The translations under genes were made by a program, and so were the position numbers. The notes below the pieces were generated by a model. The model was given only the letters and a program-made list of their open reading frames with translations, made no database searches and had not been told where the DNA came from. Below, piece after piece: positions 24,419-34,612 of a DNA stretch of 64,000 bases. This stretch comes from Bacteroidia bacterium (GTDB taxonomy: Bacteria > Bacteroidota > Bacteroidia > J057 > JADKCL01). The number at the start of each line of letters is the position of its first letter. The first letter of the stretch is position 1. The stretch covers positions 558,001-622,000 of the forward strand of contig JACJYV010000006.1 in NCBI GenBank assembly GCA_020635905.1, written 5' to 3'.

Positions 24419-27400
24419 TTATTCCTTGAAGATGTAGCGACTCACAAAACGGCTCTGGAAGGAATCACGATCGCCTTCTGAAGCGAGATTGAAGCGGTAG
24501 CCCTCCTCTTTCTTGCGCTTGGAAATGGCCGTGCTCAGTTCAGCATTATAGCCCTCCAGGTCCGTGGACCAGGTTTCGATCACTTCTCCTGAGAAGGAGA
24601 AATAGGCCCAGGTCAACTCGTCGAGCTCGACGTACACATTCAAGGTGTCGGTCATACGGGCGCCCGTTTTGTTCATTTTACCAAAAACATACTCGATTTT
24701 GGCGTTCATCATTTTGTTGATGGGCTGGCCATTGATGCCAATCAGACCAATTTCACCCGTATGGAAAAGGGCTTTGTATTGCTGATCAAAATGGAAATTC
24801 ACCCCAGAAAACAACAGGGAAGCCTTTTCAATTTTGTTGGCAACCTTGATATCCGTTGACACCACGTTATTATTCAGGTCCTTGATCAGGGCGTTGGTGT
24901 TTTTCTCTTCCGTGCCTTTTTCGTCAATGAATTCTGAAAGGCTGTTGATCAGCAGGGGAGACTGAAAATCAATGTCTTCATTGGTAATCATAACCAGCTT
25001 GAACTTATCTGCCAGTTTGGCCCAGGCCTCTTTGGGAATAGCACCCAGATCAAGCCTCAGCACCATATTCGTGGTGCTTTCCTTGCGGTCCACCTCGTCG
25101 CGCCAACTGCCCGCCATGTCCACATTGATGGTGTTTTTCTCCACTCTGGAGGGGAATTCAAGCTTGCCTTCCGTGGTAATGGTATTGGTGGCATCGTCGT
25201 AACTGACCACGGCTCCTTTGTGTACTTTACCCAGAAGTTTGTCTTTGGGCCCCATTTTGAACTCGCCCGTCTTCGTATCCACGGTCAGACCGCCACCCGT
25301 AACCAGCACATCCATGTCCTTTTTGGGATCTTTCTTGGGCATGAGGAAGTTGGAATAGAAAACGCGGTACGCCTCGATGAAGTGCAGACCCACGCTCAAA
25401 GGATTGCCTTTGTCGTCCACAAGTTTATCACCCAATTGTACAAATACAGAGTCGGGGTTCACTACGTCTTTGAAGGGGAACCAGGTATCTTCCAGGAAGG
25501 AATTGCTGGATTTAATTTTTACCGCCCCGTCAAATTTCATGTACTTATTATAGGCATTCAGGTTGGTTTTGCCCTTGAAATAAATCTTCTCCGTGAGGAA
25601 AAAGCCCTGTTCTTCATCTATCGTACCCACCGCGAAGGTGGTTGTATCATCGAGCACCTTGATCTCCGTCATCTGAATAAACTGTTCCTGACCGTCAATG
25701 GAGCGATAATCGTATTTACCCGCACCTTTGTAATTATTGCGGGAAAGAATCTCCACATCTGCGTCGTAAATGCGGTGATACTTGGTTTTCTGGTCAGCTT
25801 CGATCACACAGGTTTCCAGCTTTTGCACAAAACCGCTGGGGTCAATGGTCACGTGCTTGCCTTTGGGAGTCACTTTGGCATCAGCCACAAAGATGTAAGG
25901 CACGCTGTCCACCTCAATGCGCTGGTTATTGACGTTATAGGCTGCTTTGGCGGCCCTGAAGTTGAGGCTGTCCTGAGAGGGCGCGGTGGATTCGAAGAAA
26001 TTTTTGTTTTTGTAAAGGGAGGAAGATTCCAGGTTAATCGCTCCCGAGGTACGGTCATAATCTCCCTGTCCCAGCGAGGTTTTGTACTGGCTCATGGGGA
26101 AATAGGAGTTGGCTACGCCCGTGGTGCGCGACTGGAAGGTGGATTTGTGTTTGGAAACGTCGTAATCCACATCCACCCCTTTGGTCAGGAAGTGGGTTTT
26201 GGAAGGATCTGATTTGTCTGCGACCTTAAATTCGCCATCCAGAGATTTGATCGACATATCCTGGAAGATAATCTGATCGCTGGTCACGGAGGCTTCGCCC
26301 ATGGTCAGGGTGCCTTTACCTATGACTCCTCCTTTGGTAATGGTCAGGGTGCCTTCAAACGATCCCTCCCCGCCAAACATGGTAATGGGCGCCCCGTCAA
26401 TACTGGTCAACTCAACCACGTCCTGCTTGGTCAGCCATTTGTAGTTCACGGCACTGGCTTTGATCTCGGGGAAAAGTACCCCATCCCGTTCGCCACCAGG
26501 CATGAAAAACTCATTGGTAACGGCCTTAACTGAGTCAAAGTAAAACTGGAAGCTGTCAGATTTGGCCAGAGTGTGGTTAAAATCCAGGTCTCCCTTGCCT
26601 TTGAGGCCTTCGCCGTCCAGGGAAATTTCGTTATTGAAACGGCCTTTGCCGTTGAATACGGGCAAACCTGTATCGGGGGTAATGTGCTTGAGACCCAGGG
26701 TAAAATCCTCCATCACGGTCAGTTTCTGGCGGAATTTGGGGAAGATTTCGTCTGAATAAAACTCCCCTTCAAAGCTCAGTTTACTCTCGTCAAAGGTTTC
26801 GAGACTGTCGAGTACGAAGGGATCAATGGAGAAATAGAGTTTGTCCTTGGTATAAACCCCGCCTTCAATGCTTCCTTTGGCCCAATACACGTAGGAATTG
26901 GTGTATGAGTCGAAGATGGAGTATTCAGGATAGGCCACGAGGCCGTTTTTGTTATTGGGTTTGTTGATGTAAATAGCGCCCGTCACCCCTTCAATACTGG
27001 TTTTGCGCAGCGCTTTTTGCAGAGGCGTAAAGACATAGCCCGGGGGAGGATTTCGCACCAGTTTGAAGCGCAGGGAGTCGAGCGAATCGCAGTAGATTTT
27101 GTAATTGTCGTACTCGAAGCTGAACATATCGGGCTTGATTCCCCAGAAATCCAGCTTTCCAGCTCCCACCACGCCTCCAAATCTGAGGTTACGATTGCCC
27201 TCAATATACACCATACTATCTGCTGGCACGGCACGCACAAACTGGGAATCACTGAGTGAGAACCAGGCCACCCCGTCCATGGCAATTTCCTTGGTTTCCA
27301 CGTTCAGATGGGCATTAGACCCCGATTCCACCCGTGAAAGAATCTGAATGGCATCGTAGTCCTTTTTGCCCTGGGCAGCCAGTGACCAGACCCTGAGTTT

Positions 27401-29263
27401 TTCTGTGGGTTTAATCTGATGGGTTTTCGAATCGTATTCAATAAAATCCGAACCTGCAAGGTCGGGTAGGGCCTGCAGGAAAGCGTCCAGTGATTTGGGA
27501 ACTCCCATGTATTGCACCACAGCATCAGGGTAGATGTCCAGGCCAGGATTGAAAAATTCGTATTTGTGAATGGCCGTGATTGGGTTGAAAGGAAGTACGC
27601 CTTTGAACTGCTTGAAACGCATTTTGGTAAAATAATCCTGCGATTCAATGGCCCCTATCTGATGCTCCTTGTCAATGATAGCCGTAAATTCTATATCGTC
27701 TTTGGAGCGGTCCCATTTGATGGCATTGAAGTAGAGTTGGTATTTGTGATAATCACTTTCAAAAGGGGTGCGGGCCATTTTTCGGGTAAAATCCTTCATC
27801 AGAAAGATGCGGTCCGTCTCCACTTCATAAAGCAGCTCCAGGTTGGGGTGATAAATGCTGTCTCCCCCTGAAAGGTACAAAATGGCTTCTGTATTCTGCG
27901 AATGCAGGGTTTTCATGTCCAACACGAATTCATCGCCTTTCAGACGAATGATCACTGCATCGTCGCGAAGGATCATCAGCTGGGCTTTAATCTTTTGCAG
28001 CATTTTGCCTGAATAGGGATCCACAAATTCGGGCAAATCTTCTCCTCCATCTTCAGGATCGCCTTCCTCGCCTTCTTCGTCCTCCCATTCCTCGTTTTCA
28101 ATGGTTTCGTTGTCGTCGGGCAGGTCATACACGCTTTCATCGTCGTAGTCGTAGTAATCGTCCCAGTTGAAAGCGTCGTCAAAAGACTTTTCTTCATCCG
28201 TTTTATTGTCCTTCACCTCTTCCACCTTGACAGGCTCTGGCGGTTCGGGGATGTCCACCCACTCATAGTAGGAAGAACCAATTTTGCGGATTCCCTTGAG
28301 CGAAAATCCGCCCTGATAACGCACGTTGGGAATCAGGTTTTCGATGGTGATTCCTCCTTCATAACTTCCAAAATAGGGGTATTTGGCCTTGTTGATGTCG
28401 CGGTAGCCGCGGTTTCTTTCCTCAAACTTGCCTTTGAGGGGCTTGTTCAAAAGGCTGTTGTAGTAAAAGGTAACGGTATCAATGTCAATGCTTCCGTAGT
28501 TGAGGTTGACAGAGTAGGCGTTGAATTCGCAATACACGTCCTCAGGGGGCAGCTGCATTTTCTCCCAGGTGATTTTACCCCGCTGTCCCACAAATTTGCG
28601 GTTCATGAGGTTGAGCTTGCCCAGGGTGGCCAAAATGGCAGATGAGTCCATTTTTGACCAGTAACGGAGATCTGTATTGGAAAAAGTCATTTCAGGAAAG
28701 GCGATTTCCTTTCCATTTTCGAGGGTGGCTTTGACGAAGGCCAGCTTGGGAGATGATTCGGTAAATCGCCAGTTGGAGGAAGAGGTTTTGTAGGCGTAGC
28801 CGTTTTGAGCGAAATACTCCATAAACTGAAAATAAGCCAGCACGGGCTTTCTTTCCAGATTTGAAATGCAGGAGTCGGCCACCTCGAATACATCATCCAC
28901 GGGAATCTGGCTGAAGGCTTCAGGTGATTTCAGGGCGGCAAAAAGTTTGGCAAAATTGAACAGATCTGGATAGGAACGGTATTTTTTGGAAATCATGCGG
29001 TTGGTCAGGCGAATGAAAATCCCTTTTTCATATTCCTGAAAGGCGCCGTCTTCCCAGTTTTCTTCAAATTGTTTGAGGAATTTCTCTACATCCTTGGTGG
29101 CTGCATACTTGGAAATCTCCTTTTTCAATTCCTTGACAAACTCAACGGGATCTTCGGGCAAAGGCGCAGAAACCTGCGCAGACGCAGAAAAAGCCAACAG
29201 AATAAATCCTGCAGTTGCCAACCATACCGTAATCTTTTTGAGCATATTATTTGTCCTTTTCAT
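24419..29263 (-). CDS. Very large exported beta-rich protein of unknown function
   Basis: 1614 residues. A Sec signal peptide (LKKITVWLATAGFILLAFSA, cleaved after SASAQ near residue 30) shows export; ATG 29245 is an alternative start six codons in. The first ~250 residues look helical. The region near 355-420 is extremely acidic (runs such as ENEEWEDEEGEEGDPEDGGE). The remaining ~1200 residues are repetitive beta-strand sequence with Asp/Gly turns and many GKG, GEG, LDGEG patterns, recalling LptA/OstA- or AsmA-like beta-taco proteins. No C-terminal sorting domain of the type IX kind is visible. A periplasmic or outer-membrane structural role is possible, but I do not recognise the family. It sits between prmA and the UbiA operon on the same strand. 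Confidence 0.88.
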   Translation of the reverse strand: MKRTNNMLKKITVWLATAGFILLAFSASAQVSAPLPEDPVEFVKELKKEISKYAATKDVEKFLKQFEENWEDGAFQEYEKGIFIRLTNRMISKKYRSYPDLFNFAKLFAALKSPEAFSQIPVDDVFEVADSCISNLERKPVLAYFQFMEYFAQNGYAYKTSSSNWRFTESSPKLAFVKATLENGKEIAFPEMTFSNTDLRYWSKMDSSAILATLGKLNLMNRKFVGQRGKITWEKMQLPPEDVYCEFNAYSVNLNYGSIDIDTVTFYYNSLLNKPLKGKFEERNRGYRDINKAKYPYFGSYEGGITIENLIPNVRYQGGFSLKGIRKIGSSYYEWVDIPEPPEPVKVEEVKDNKTDEEKSFDDAFNWDDYYDYDDESVYDLPDDNETIENEEWEDEEGEEGDPEDGGEDLPEFVDPYSGKMLQKIKAQLMILRDDAVIIRLKGDEFVLDMKTLHSQNTEAILYLSGGDSIYHPNLELLYEVETDRIFLMKDFTRKMARTPFESDYHKYQLYFNAIKWDRSKDDIEFTAIIDKEHQIGAIESQDYFTKMRFKQFKGVLPFNPITAIHKYEFFNPGLDIYPDAVVQYMGVPKSLDAFLQALPDLAGSDFIEYDSKTHQIKPTEKLRVWSLAAQGKKDYDAIQILSRVESGSNAHLNVETKEIAMDGVAWFSLSDSQFVRAVPADSMVYIEGNRNLRFGGVVGAGKLDFWGIKPDMFSFEYDNYKIYCDSLDSLRFKLVRNPPPGYVFTPLQKALRKTSIEGVTGAIYINKPNNKNGLVAYPEYSIFDSYTNSYVYWAKGSIEGGVYTKDKLYFSIDPFVLDSLETFDESKLSFEGEFYSDEIFPKFRQKLTVMEDFTLGLKHITPDTGLPVFNGKGRFNNEISLDGEGLKGKGDLDFNHTLAKSDSFQFYFDSVKAVTNEFFMPGGERDGVLFPEIKASAVNYKWLTKQDVVELTSIDGAPITMFGGEGSFEGTLTITKGGVIGKGTLTMGEASVTSDQIIFQDMSIKSLDGEFKVADKSDPSKTHFLTKGVDVDYDVSKHKSTFQSRTTGVANSYFPMSQYKTSLGQGDYDRTSGAINLESSSLYKNKNFFESTAPSQDSLNFRAAKAAYNVNNQRIEVDSVPYIFVADAKVTPKGKHVTIDPSGFVQKLETCVIEADQKTKYHRIYDADVEILSRNNYKGAGKYDYRSIDGQEQFIQMTEIKVLDDTTTFAVGTIDEEQGFFLTEKIYFKGKTNLNAYNKYMKFDGAVKIKSSNSFLEDTWFPFKDVVNPDSVFVQLGDKLVDDKGNPLSVGLHFIEAYRVFYSNFLMPKKDPKKDMDVLVTGGGLTVDTKTGEFKMGPKDKLLGKVHKGAVVSYDDATNTITTEGKLEFPSRVEKNTINVDMAGSWRDEVDRKESTTNMVLRLDLGAIPKEAWAKLADKFKLVMITNEDIDFQSPLLINSLSEFIDEKGTEEKNTNALIKDLNNNVVSTDIKVANKIEKASLLFSGVNFHFDQQYKALFHTGEIGLIGINGQPINKMMNAKIEYVFGKMNKTGARMTDTLNVYVELDELTWAYFSFSGEVIETWSTDLEGYNAELSTAISKRKKEEGYRFNLASEGDRDSFQSRFVSRYIFKE

Positions 29264-29318
29264 CCTGAAAACCGTTGCCAGAGTTCATTCAGGATAATTT
29301 TCTTAACTTTTTACGGAC

Positions 29319-29337
29319 CCCGGCCTTTGGCCGGGGG
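29319..29337 (-). terminator. GC-rich hairpin between prmA and the large exported-protein gene
   Basis: A perfect 8-bp stem CCCCGGCC/GGCCGGGG with a three-base loop lies 12 bp beyond the prmA stop. No T-run follows on either strand, so it is a weak candidate terminator or a processing hairpin inside a shared transcript. Confidence 0.4.
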
Positions 29338-29349
29338 CGCTAAATATAA

Positions 29350-30198
29350 TCAATATTCCCCTTTGCGCATAAGTGCAAGGGAAACCCACTCATCTTCAAT
29401 GATTTTCCTGACTGCTCCCAATCCGTACTCAGCATACTTTTCGCTGAGCACTTCCACATCCGTTTCGTAAAAGCCACTCAGCAGCAGGGTGCCTCCTTTG
29501 GCCAGCCTTTCAGAAAGCGGCCCTGCTTCAGTCAGTAATACATTACGGTTAATATTCGCAAATATTATACCGAATTTGCCCTTCAGCTTTGCCGCCGAAT
29601 CACCCAGTTGCACGGTCACCCTTTCGACCCCGTTTACCCCGATATTTTCGGCAGTATTGTCAGTTGCCAGGGGATCATAATCCACGGCGAGCACGGATTC
29701 AGCTCCCAGTTTATCGGCCAGAATGGCCAGAATTCCAGAGCCGCAGCCCATGTCCAGCACCTTTTCGCCCTCAAAATCCAGCAGCTCAGCCTGGCGTACC
29801 ATCAGGCGGGTGGTTTGGTGGTGACCCGTGCCAAAGGCCATTTTGGGATCAATGTAAACTGTATGGAGAATGCCCGGTTCAGGTTCCCTGAACGAAGGCA
29901 AAATCTGGCAAAAATCCCCGATCCTGATGCCCATGAAGCTCTTTTCCCATTCTGCATTCCAGTCGCGGTCTTCGATCAGTTCTGTGGTCCATTTCAGCTT
30001 TTGCCCTGGTTGCACCAGGGGCGCCAGGGTTTCCTGAAAGAGGGCTGCATCATATTCATCGGGCTCAATGAAGGCATAAAGTGCCTCATCTTCAGCCTCA
30101 AAAGCATAACATCCCAGATAATTCAGCATAGCCACCCACACCTCATGTTCCGCTTCGGAAATGGGGAAGGTCAGTTTCAGGAATTTGCGGTCAGTCAT
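29350..30198 (-). CDS. prmA: Ribosomal protein L11 methyltransferase
   Basis: 282 residues. The N-terminal substrate-recognition domain (about 1-100) is followed by the SAM-binding domain: motif I VLDMGCGSGILAILADKLGA near residue 147, the acidic loop VDYDP, and the catalytic-loop sequence IIFANINRNVLL. The DPKMAFGTGHHQTTRLM block before motif I is diagnostic for PrmA. It trimethylates Lys and the N-terminal amine of ribosomal protein L11. The length is close to that of E. coli PrmA (293). The start ATG at 30198 is the natural one. A 225-bp gap separates it from the divergent helicase gene. Confidence 0.95.
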   Translation of the reverse strand: MTDRKFLKLTFPISEAEHEVWVAMLNYLGCYAFEAEDEALYAFIEPDEYDAALFQETLAPLVQPGQKLKWTTELIEDRDWNAEWEKSFMGIRIGDFCQILPSFREPEPGILHTVYIDPKMAFGTGHHQTTRLMVRQAELLDFEGEKVLDMGCGSGILAILADKLGAESVLAVDYDPLATDNTAENIGVNGVERVTVQLGDSAAKLKGKFGIIFANINRNVLLTEAGPLSERLAKGGTLLLSGFYETDVEVLSEKYAEYGLGAVRKIIEDEWVSLALMRKGEY

Positions 30199-30423
30199 GC
30201 ATGAAAATCAATAAAGTACAGTCCGGAACTCCACCCTTTCTGCTGGCCGGGAGCGCAATTTACCCAGGCTAAGCCAATCGGGTAACAACTCCTGGCCGGG
30301 CCGGGAAAAGTCTGGCTTTGCAGGCCGAAAAATGCGACAAAAGAACTTTTCCAGGCCTTATTCAGGGGAGAACCTGTTAATAAGTTAAGCCAAAAATAGG
30401 AAGATATTCGATAATTTTACATC

Positions 30424-32646
30424 GTGGAATTTTTAAATGAACTGAACGAAGTACAACGTCAGGCTGTGACCAGCCTGGAAGGCCCGCACATGATCATTGC
30501 CGGGGCGGGCAGCGGCAAGACCAGGGTACTGACCTTCCGCCTGGCCTTTATTATTTCCCAGGGGGTGGCCGATGCCTTCGAATGTCTGGCCCTGACCTTT
30601 ACCAATAAGGCAGCCAAGGAAATGAGGGAACGTATTCAGAGCCTGATTGGCTCTGAAGGCAAAAACCTGTGGATGGGAACCTTCCACTCCATTTTCTCCC
30701 GCATCCTGCGCCAGGAAGCCGAAAAACTGGGTTACACCCGCAATTTTACCATTTACGATGCCGAGGACGCCCTCAAAATCGTCAAATCCATCGTCAAGGA
30801 ACTCAATCTGGATGACAAAAAATTCAAGCCCAAAGTCATTCACAACTTCATTTCAGGCGCCAAAAACAACCTGATCGACCCGGCAGAATATGCGGCCAGC
30901 TACGTCACAGATTCATTTACCAACGTCGTTTCCCGCATTTACGGGCTTTACAATACCCGCCTTTTCAACTCCAATGCCATGGATTTCGACGATCTGCTGG
31001 TCAAACCCGTGGAACTGTTTGAAGCCCATCCTGAAGTGCTTTACCATTGGCAAAATCGCTTCAAATACATCATGGTGGACGAGTTTCAGGACACCAACCA
31101 CGCCCAGTATGTGATTACCAAAATGCTGGCGGCCAAACATGAAAATATCTGCGTGGTAGGCGACGACGCCCAGAGCATTTATTCTTTCCGCGGTGCCACC
31201 ATCCAGAATATCCTCAACTTCAGGAAAAACTATCCTGAAACCAAGATTTTCAAACTGGAGCAAAATTACCGTTCCACCCAAACCATCGTTGGCGCCGCAA
31301 ATCAGATCATTTCCCGCAACAAAAACCAGATTCAAAAGACGGTTTTTACCGAAAATTCCAAAGGGGATCACATCCAGATCATAGAAGCGGCCAGCGAAAC
31401 GGAAGAAGCACGCTCCGTGGTGGACCAAATCCGCGAGCAGAAAATGCGCTACAACTACCGCAACAAGGATTTTGCCATTCTCTACCGCACAAACGCCCAG
31501 TCGCGCTCCATGGAATCTGAGTTGAGGCGCGCCAATCTGGACTACAAAGTATTTGGAGGACTCTCCTTTTATAAACGCAAGGAAATCAAGGACGTACTGG
31601 CTTACCTGCGTCTGGCCATCAATCCACAGGACGAAGCCTCCCTCACCCGGGTGATCAATTACCCCGCCCGCGGCATTGGCGACACCACTTTGGATAAGCT
31701 CATGATTGCAGCCAATGACAACGGTCTCAATCGCTGGGAAACCCTGCAACGGGTCCGCGAATGGGGTCTGGGAGGGAGAGCCGCAGCAGCTATTGAACAA
31801 TTTGTACTGCAAATCCGCGCCTACGGGGCAGTGGCCCAGAAGGAGGATGCCTACGAAGCCGCGGCTTACATCGCCAAGCATTCGGGCATTCTCAAAGAAT
31901 TGCATCAGGATAAAAGCATTGAGTCGCTTTCCCGCTGGGAAAACGTGCAGGAATTGCTCAACGCGGCCAAGCAATTTTCAGAAGATCAGGACAATGATTC
32001 CCACAATCTGGAGTCATTTTTGGCGGAAATCTCCCTTTTTACCGACCAGGATGAGAAGCACGAAAACACGGACTTTGTAACCCTGATGACCATTCACTCG
32101 GCCAAAGGACTGGAATTCCCCTCTGTTTTTCTGGTGGGCATGGAAGAAGAATTATTTCCCAGTTTCATGGCCATGCAGTCGCGGGCAGATCTGGAAGAAG
32201 AACGCCGCCTGTTTTACGTAGCCGTGACCAGGGCTGAGCACAGACTCACCCTTACCCATGCAAAATCCCGTTTTCGCTACGGAAAACCCTCCTTCAACGA
32301 GGTCAGCCGCTTTGTGGAGGAAATTGGGCAGGAATATCTCATGTCGGCCAGGCAGACCTCGCGGCCCATGGTGAAGCAGGAAACGGAACGCGTTTCGCCC
32401 GCTGAGGGCAGATTTCAACCTGTACGACGTTCGCTCGACAGCCGCGGCGGCGCCGCGGAAGAGATCATTGGCGACGACCTCACCCTCCTCTCCACGGGCA
32501 TGGAGGTGGTGCATTCCAAATTTGGCTCAGGCAAAGTGGTCAATATAGAAGGCAAGGACGCCGACCGCAAGGCCACGGTTTTTTTCAAAGACAAAGGCCA
32601 GAAAGTGTTGTTGCTCAAATACGCCAAGTTGAAAATCGTACACTGA
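30424..32646 (+). CDS. UvrD/PcrA-type superfamily 1 DNA helicase
   Basis: 740 residues. Motifs in order: Q motif LNEVQRQAV, Walker A AGAGSGKTRVL, Ia LTFTNKAAKEMRERI, II VDEFQDTN, III VGDDAQSIYSFRGA, IV LEQNYRS, V TIHSAKGLEFPSVFLVGMEE and VI FYVAVTRAEHRL. The last ~50 residues (VVHSKFGSGKVVNIEG) form the Tudor-like domain found at the end of PcrA and UvrD. It is a 3'-5' DNA helicase for repair and for clearing replication conflicts. The start codon is GTG at 30424; the first internal ATG would remove the Q motif, so GTG is needed. The paralogs PcrA, UvrD and Rep cannot be told apart with certainty by eye. Confidence 0.95.
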   Translation: MEFLNELNEVQRQAVTSLEGPHMIIAGAGSGKTRVLTFRLAFIISQGVADAFECLALTFTNKAAKEMRERIQSLIGSEGKNLWMGTFHSIFSRILRQEAEKLGYTRNFTIYDAEDALKIVKSIVKELNLDDKKFKPKVIHNFISGAKNNLIDPAEYAASYVTDSFTNVVSRIYGLYNTRLFNSNAMDFDDLLVKPVELFEAHPEVLYHWQNRFKYIMVDEFQDTNHAQYVITKMLAAKHENICVVGDDAQSIYSFRGATIQNILNFRKNYPETKIFKLEQNYRSTQTIVGAANQIISRNKNQIQKTVFTENSKGDHIQIIEAASETEEARSVVDQIREQKMRYNYRNKDFAILYRTNAQSRSMESELRRANLDYKVFGGLSFYKRKEIKDVLAYLRLAINPQDEASLTRVINYPARGIGDTTLDKLMIAANDNGLNRWETLQRVREWGLGGRAAAAIEQFVLQIRAYGAVAQKEDAYEAAAYIAKHSGILKELHQDKSIESLSRWENVQELLNAAKQFSEDQDNDSHNLESFLAEISLFTDQDEKHENTDFVTLMTIHSAKGLEFPSVFLVGMEEELFPSFMAMQSRADLEEERRLFYVAVTRAEHRLTLTHAKSRFRYGKPSFNEVSRFVEEIGQEYLMSARQTSRPMVKQETERVSPAEGRFQPVRRSLDSRGGAAEEIIGDDLTLLSTGMEVVHSKFGSGKVVNIEGKDADRKATVFFKDKGQKVLLLKYAKLKIVH

Positions 32647-32826
32647 GAAGCTGTTAGTATTCAGGAGAATGGAAATCCAGGCGGCCCTGGCTGCCTCAAC
32701 TCCATTTTGAAAATTGCCTGAATTGAATTAGCTTTCCCTCTTCCTCGAAAAATACACGCGATGCTACTGACCGTTATGGGCTGTTGGTGAATCAATTTCA
32801 CGGGAAAGAAAAAGCGAATTACCTCC

Positions 32827-34374
32827 ATGGATCCGGAAAAAGAAACGGAAAAACCTGAAGAAAAAGACCCTGCTCACTCCAAAAAGGACCCTGGAAAGCT
32901 TCCGCTTGATCCAGACGGCAACGAGCGCCATCGCAAGCGCACCCAGTTTGAGCGTCGTACAGCCCTGGCTATGGGCCTTTTTATAGGTGTTTTAGGCGCT
33001 ACCCTTTTCGTCCTCTTCGGGCTCCAGTATTTCATGGAAAATGTGGCCAGCGTGGCCGCAGCGCTGCTGATCGCCATTCTGGTCATTATCGCAGTGGCGC
33101 TGATTGGCTACTGGTACCGCGATCAGATATTCAAAAGATTGTTCAAAACGCCCCGCACAAGTATTGGAGATGCGGTCGAGACCCTCAACGAAGTGGTGCA
33201 GGCTGCGGTAAAAAAGGATTTTGACGGCTCTTATAAAGCGGGGATCAAATCACTTCAGGTGGTGACCGCCTGGTATGCATGGATCAACATGCGCCGTCTT
33301 TTTGTAAATATAGTGGTCTCCATGATCGTGGCCTTTGGCGGTATTCTGGGCTCTGTTTATTTGTACAAACAAAACACATTGATCGAGACCCAAAGCGACC
33401 TGTTGCAAACCCAGAACGCGCTGATTGAAAAAGAGAATTTTCTGCTCGAATCCGACCGCAGGGCCGCACTTTTGTCCGAGTTGAGCAATGTATTCAATGA
33501 AATTGATGAAGAACTGGATGTGGTCGAGGCCAAAAATCTGCCCAGAACCCTCTCCAAACGTCTCATTGGCAGGATTGTAGCGCTTTCCAAATCACTCAAA
33601 CCTTACCGCTACCTGGATACCAACGGCGACCTGATCAGCCGACCCGTAAGTCCTGAAAGGGCCCAGCTTTTCCTCACCCTGATCGAACTTGACCTCGACA
33701 ACCTCAACGAACTGCTTACCAACGGCAATTTCCAGTATTGCGACCTGCCCAGCACGCCCATTTCCCAAAAGGATTTCAATGGTTTGGGATTGAATTACAG
33801 CAGTTTCCGTTACGCCGAACTTTCTGGACTGAAATTCTCCAAGGCTCACCTTTTCAAGACGGATTTTTCTCACGCCAAAATGACGGAGGTGGATTTTTCC
33901 TTTGCTGAAATGGACAGTACCTCCTTTGAATCGGCCAATATTCAGCCTACGGCTAAATTTTGGGGTGCTTTTGCCCGCGGCAGCAGGTTTAGCCGGGCCC
34001 AGTTGGTGGGCGTGGATTTCAGGGGAGCGGAACTGAGCGGATCTGACTTTTCTGGGGTGGATGCCGTAGGCATTAAAATGCTGGTGGGCGGGGCTCCCAA
34101 AATATTGAATAATCAGTTTCAGGGCGCAGGCCTGCGGGGCGTTCAGTTTATCAAGGCAAATTTGGAAAACGCAGATTTTAGTGGCGCAGACTTACGAAAA
34201 GCAAACTTTACGGACGCAAACCTAACAGATGTAAATATATCTGAAGTAACCCGATTGGACAGTGTAATCTTTTTGAGAACTCTGATCAGGCAGGATCAAC
34301 TGCGCGATTTGAAGGCTGCAGGGCTGGATACGTCCGGGGTCAACCGGCAATTTATCTTTGTCAGGGAGGAATGA
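32827..34374 (+). CDS. Membrane-anchored pentapeptide-repeat protein
   Basis: 515 residues. A highly charged N-terminal tail of ~45 residues (rich in E, K, P) leads to two adjacent membrane helices (about 48-96, LAMGLFIGVLGATLFVLFGL and the next), a cytosolic stretch, a third helix near 160-180, and a coiled coil. The C-terminal half (about 315-500) is a pentapeptide-repeat solenoid of A(D/N)LXX units, clearest in LRGVQFIKANLENADFSGAD and LRKANFTDANLTDVN. The repeats are broken by insertions. Such solenoids can mimic DNA or bind partners; the function here is unknown. Similar architectures occur in ion-channel-linked and signalling proteins. It is a single gene with 180 bp before it and 238 bp after it. 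Confidence 0.88.
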   Translation: MDPEKETEKPEEKDPAHSKKDPGKLPLDPDGNERHRKRTQFERRTALAMGLFIGVLGATLFVLFGLQYFMENVASVAAALLIAILVIIAVALIGYWYRDQIFKRLFKTPRTSIGDAVETLNEVVQAAVKKDFDGSYKAGIKSLQVVTAWYAWINMRRLFVNIVVSMIVAFGGILGSVYLYKQNTLIETQSDLLQTQNALIEKENFLLESDRRAALLSELSNVFNEIDEELDVVEAKNLPRTLSKRLIGRIVALSKSLKPYRYLDTNGDLISRPVSPERAQLFLTLIELDLDNLNELLTNGNFQYCDLPSTPISQKDFNGLGLNYSSFRYAELSGLKFSKAHLFKTDFSHAKMTEVDFSFAEMDSTSFESANIQPTAKFWGAFARGSRFSRAQLVGVDFRGAELSGSDFSGVDAVGIKMLVGGAPKILNNQFQGAGLRGVQFIKANLENADFSGADLRKANFTDANLTDVNISEVTRLDSVIFLRTLIRQDQLRDLKAAGLDTSGVNRQFIFVREE

Positions 34375-34612
34375 AAATATGAATAATCGTATCTTTTTTA
34401 TCAAAATTGGACCATTTCGCGTGAAAAAACGGTTAATTTTTAAATATAATGTTTTGAAATGCGAAACATTTTTACGAGATTGGTAGGTATAATACAAAAA
34501 GTGTTTTTTTCTTACAGCATACAATTTACCTGACAAACAACAACAGAAAAGATGAATTAATATTCATGAAGGCAACCAAATTCATACACAGTTTTCTCTA
34601 AAACCCTGTTAA

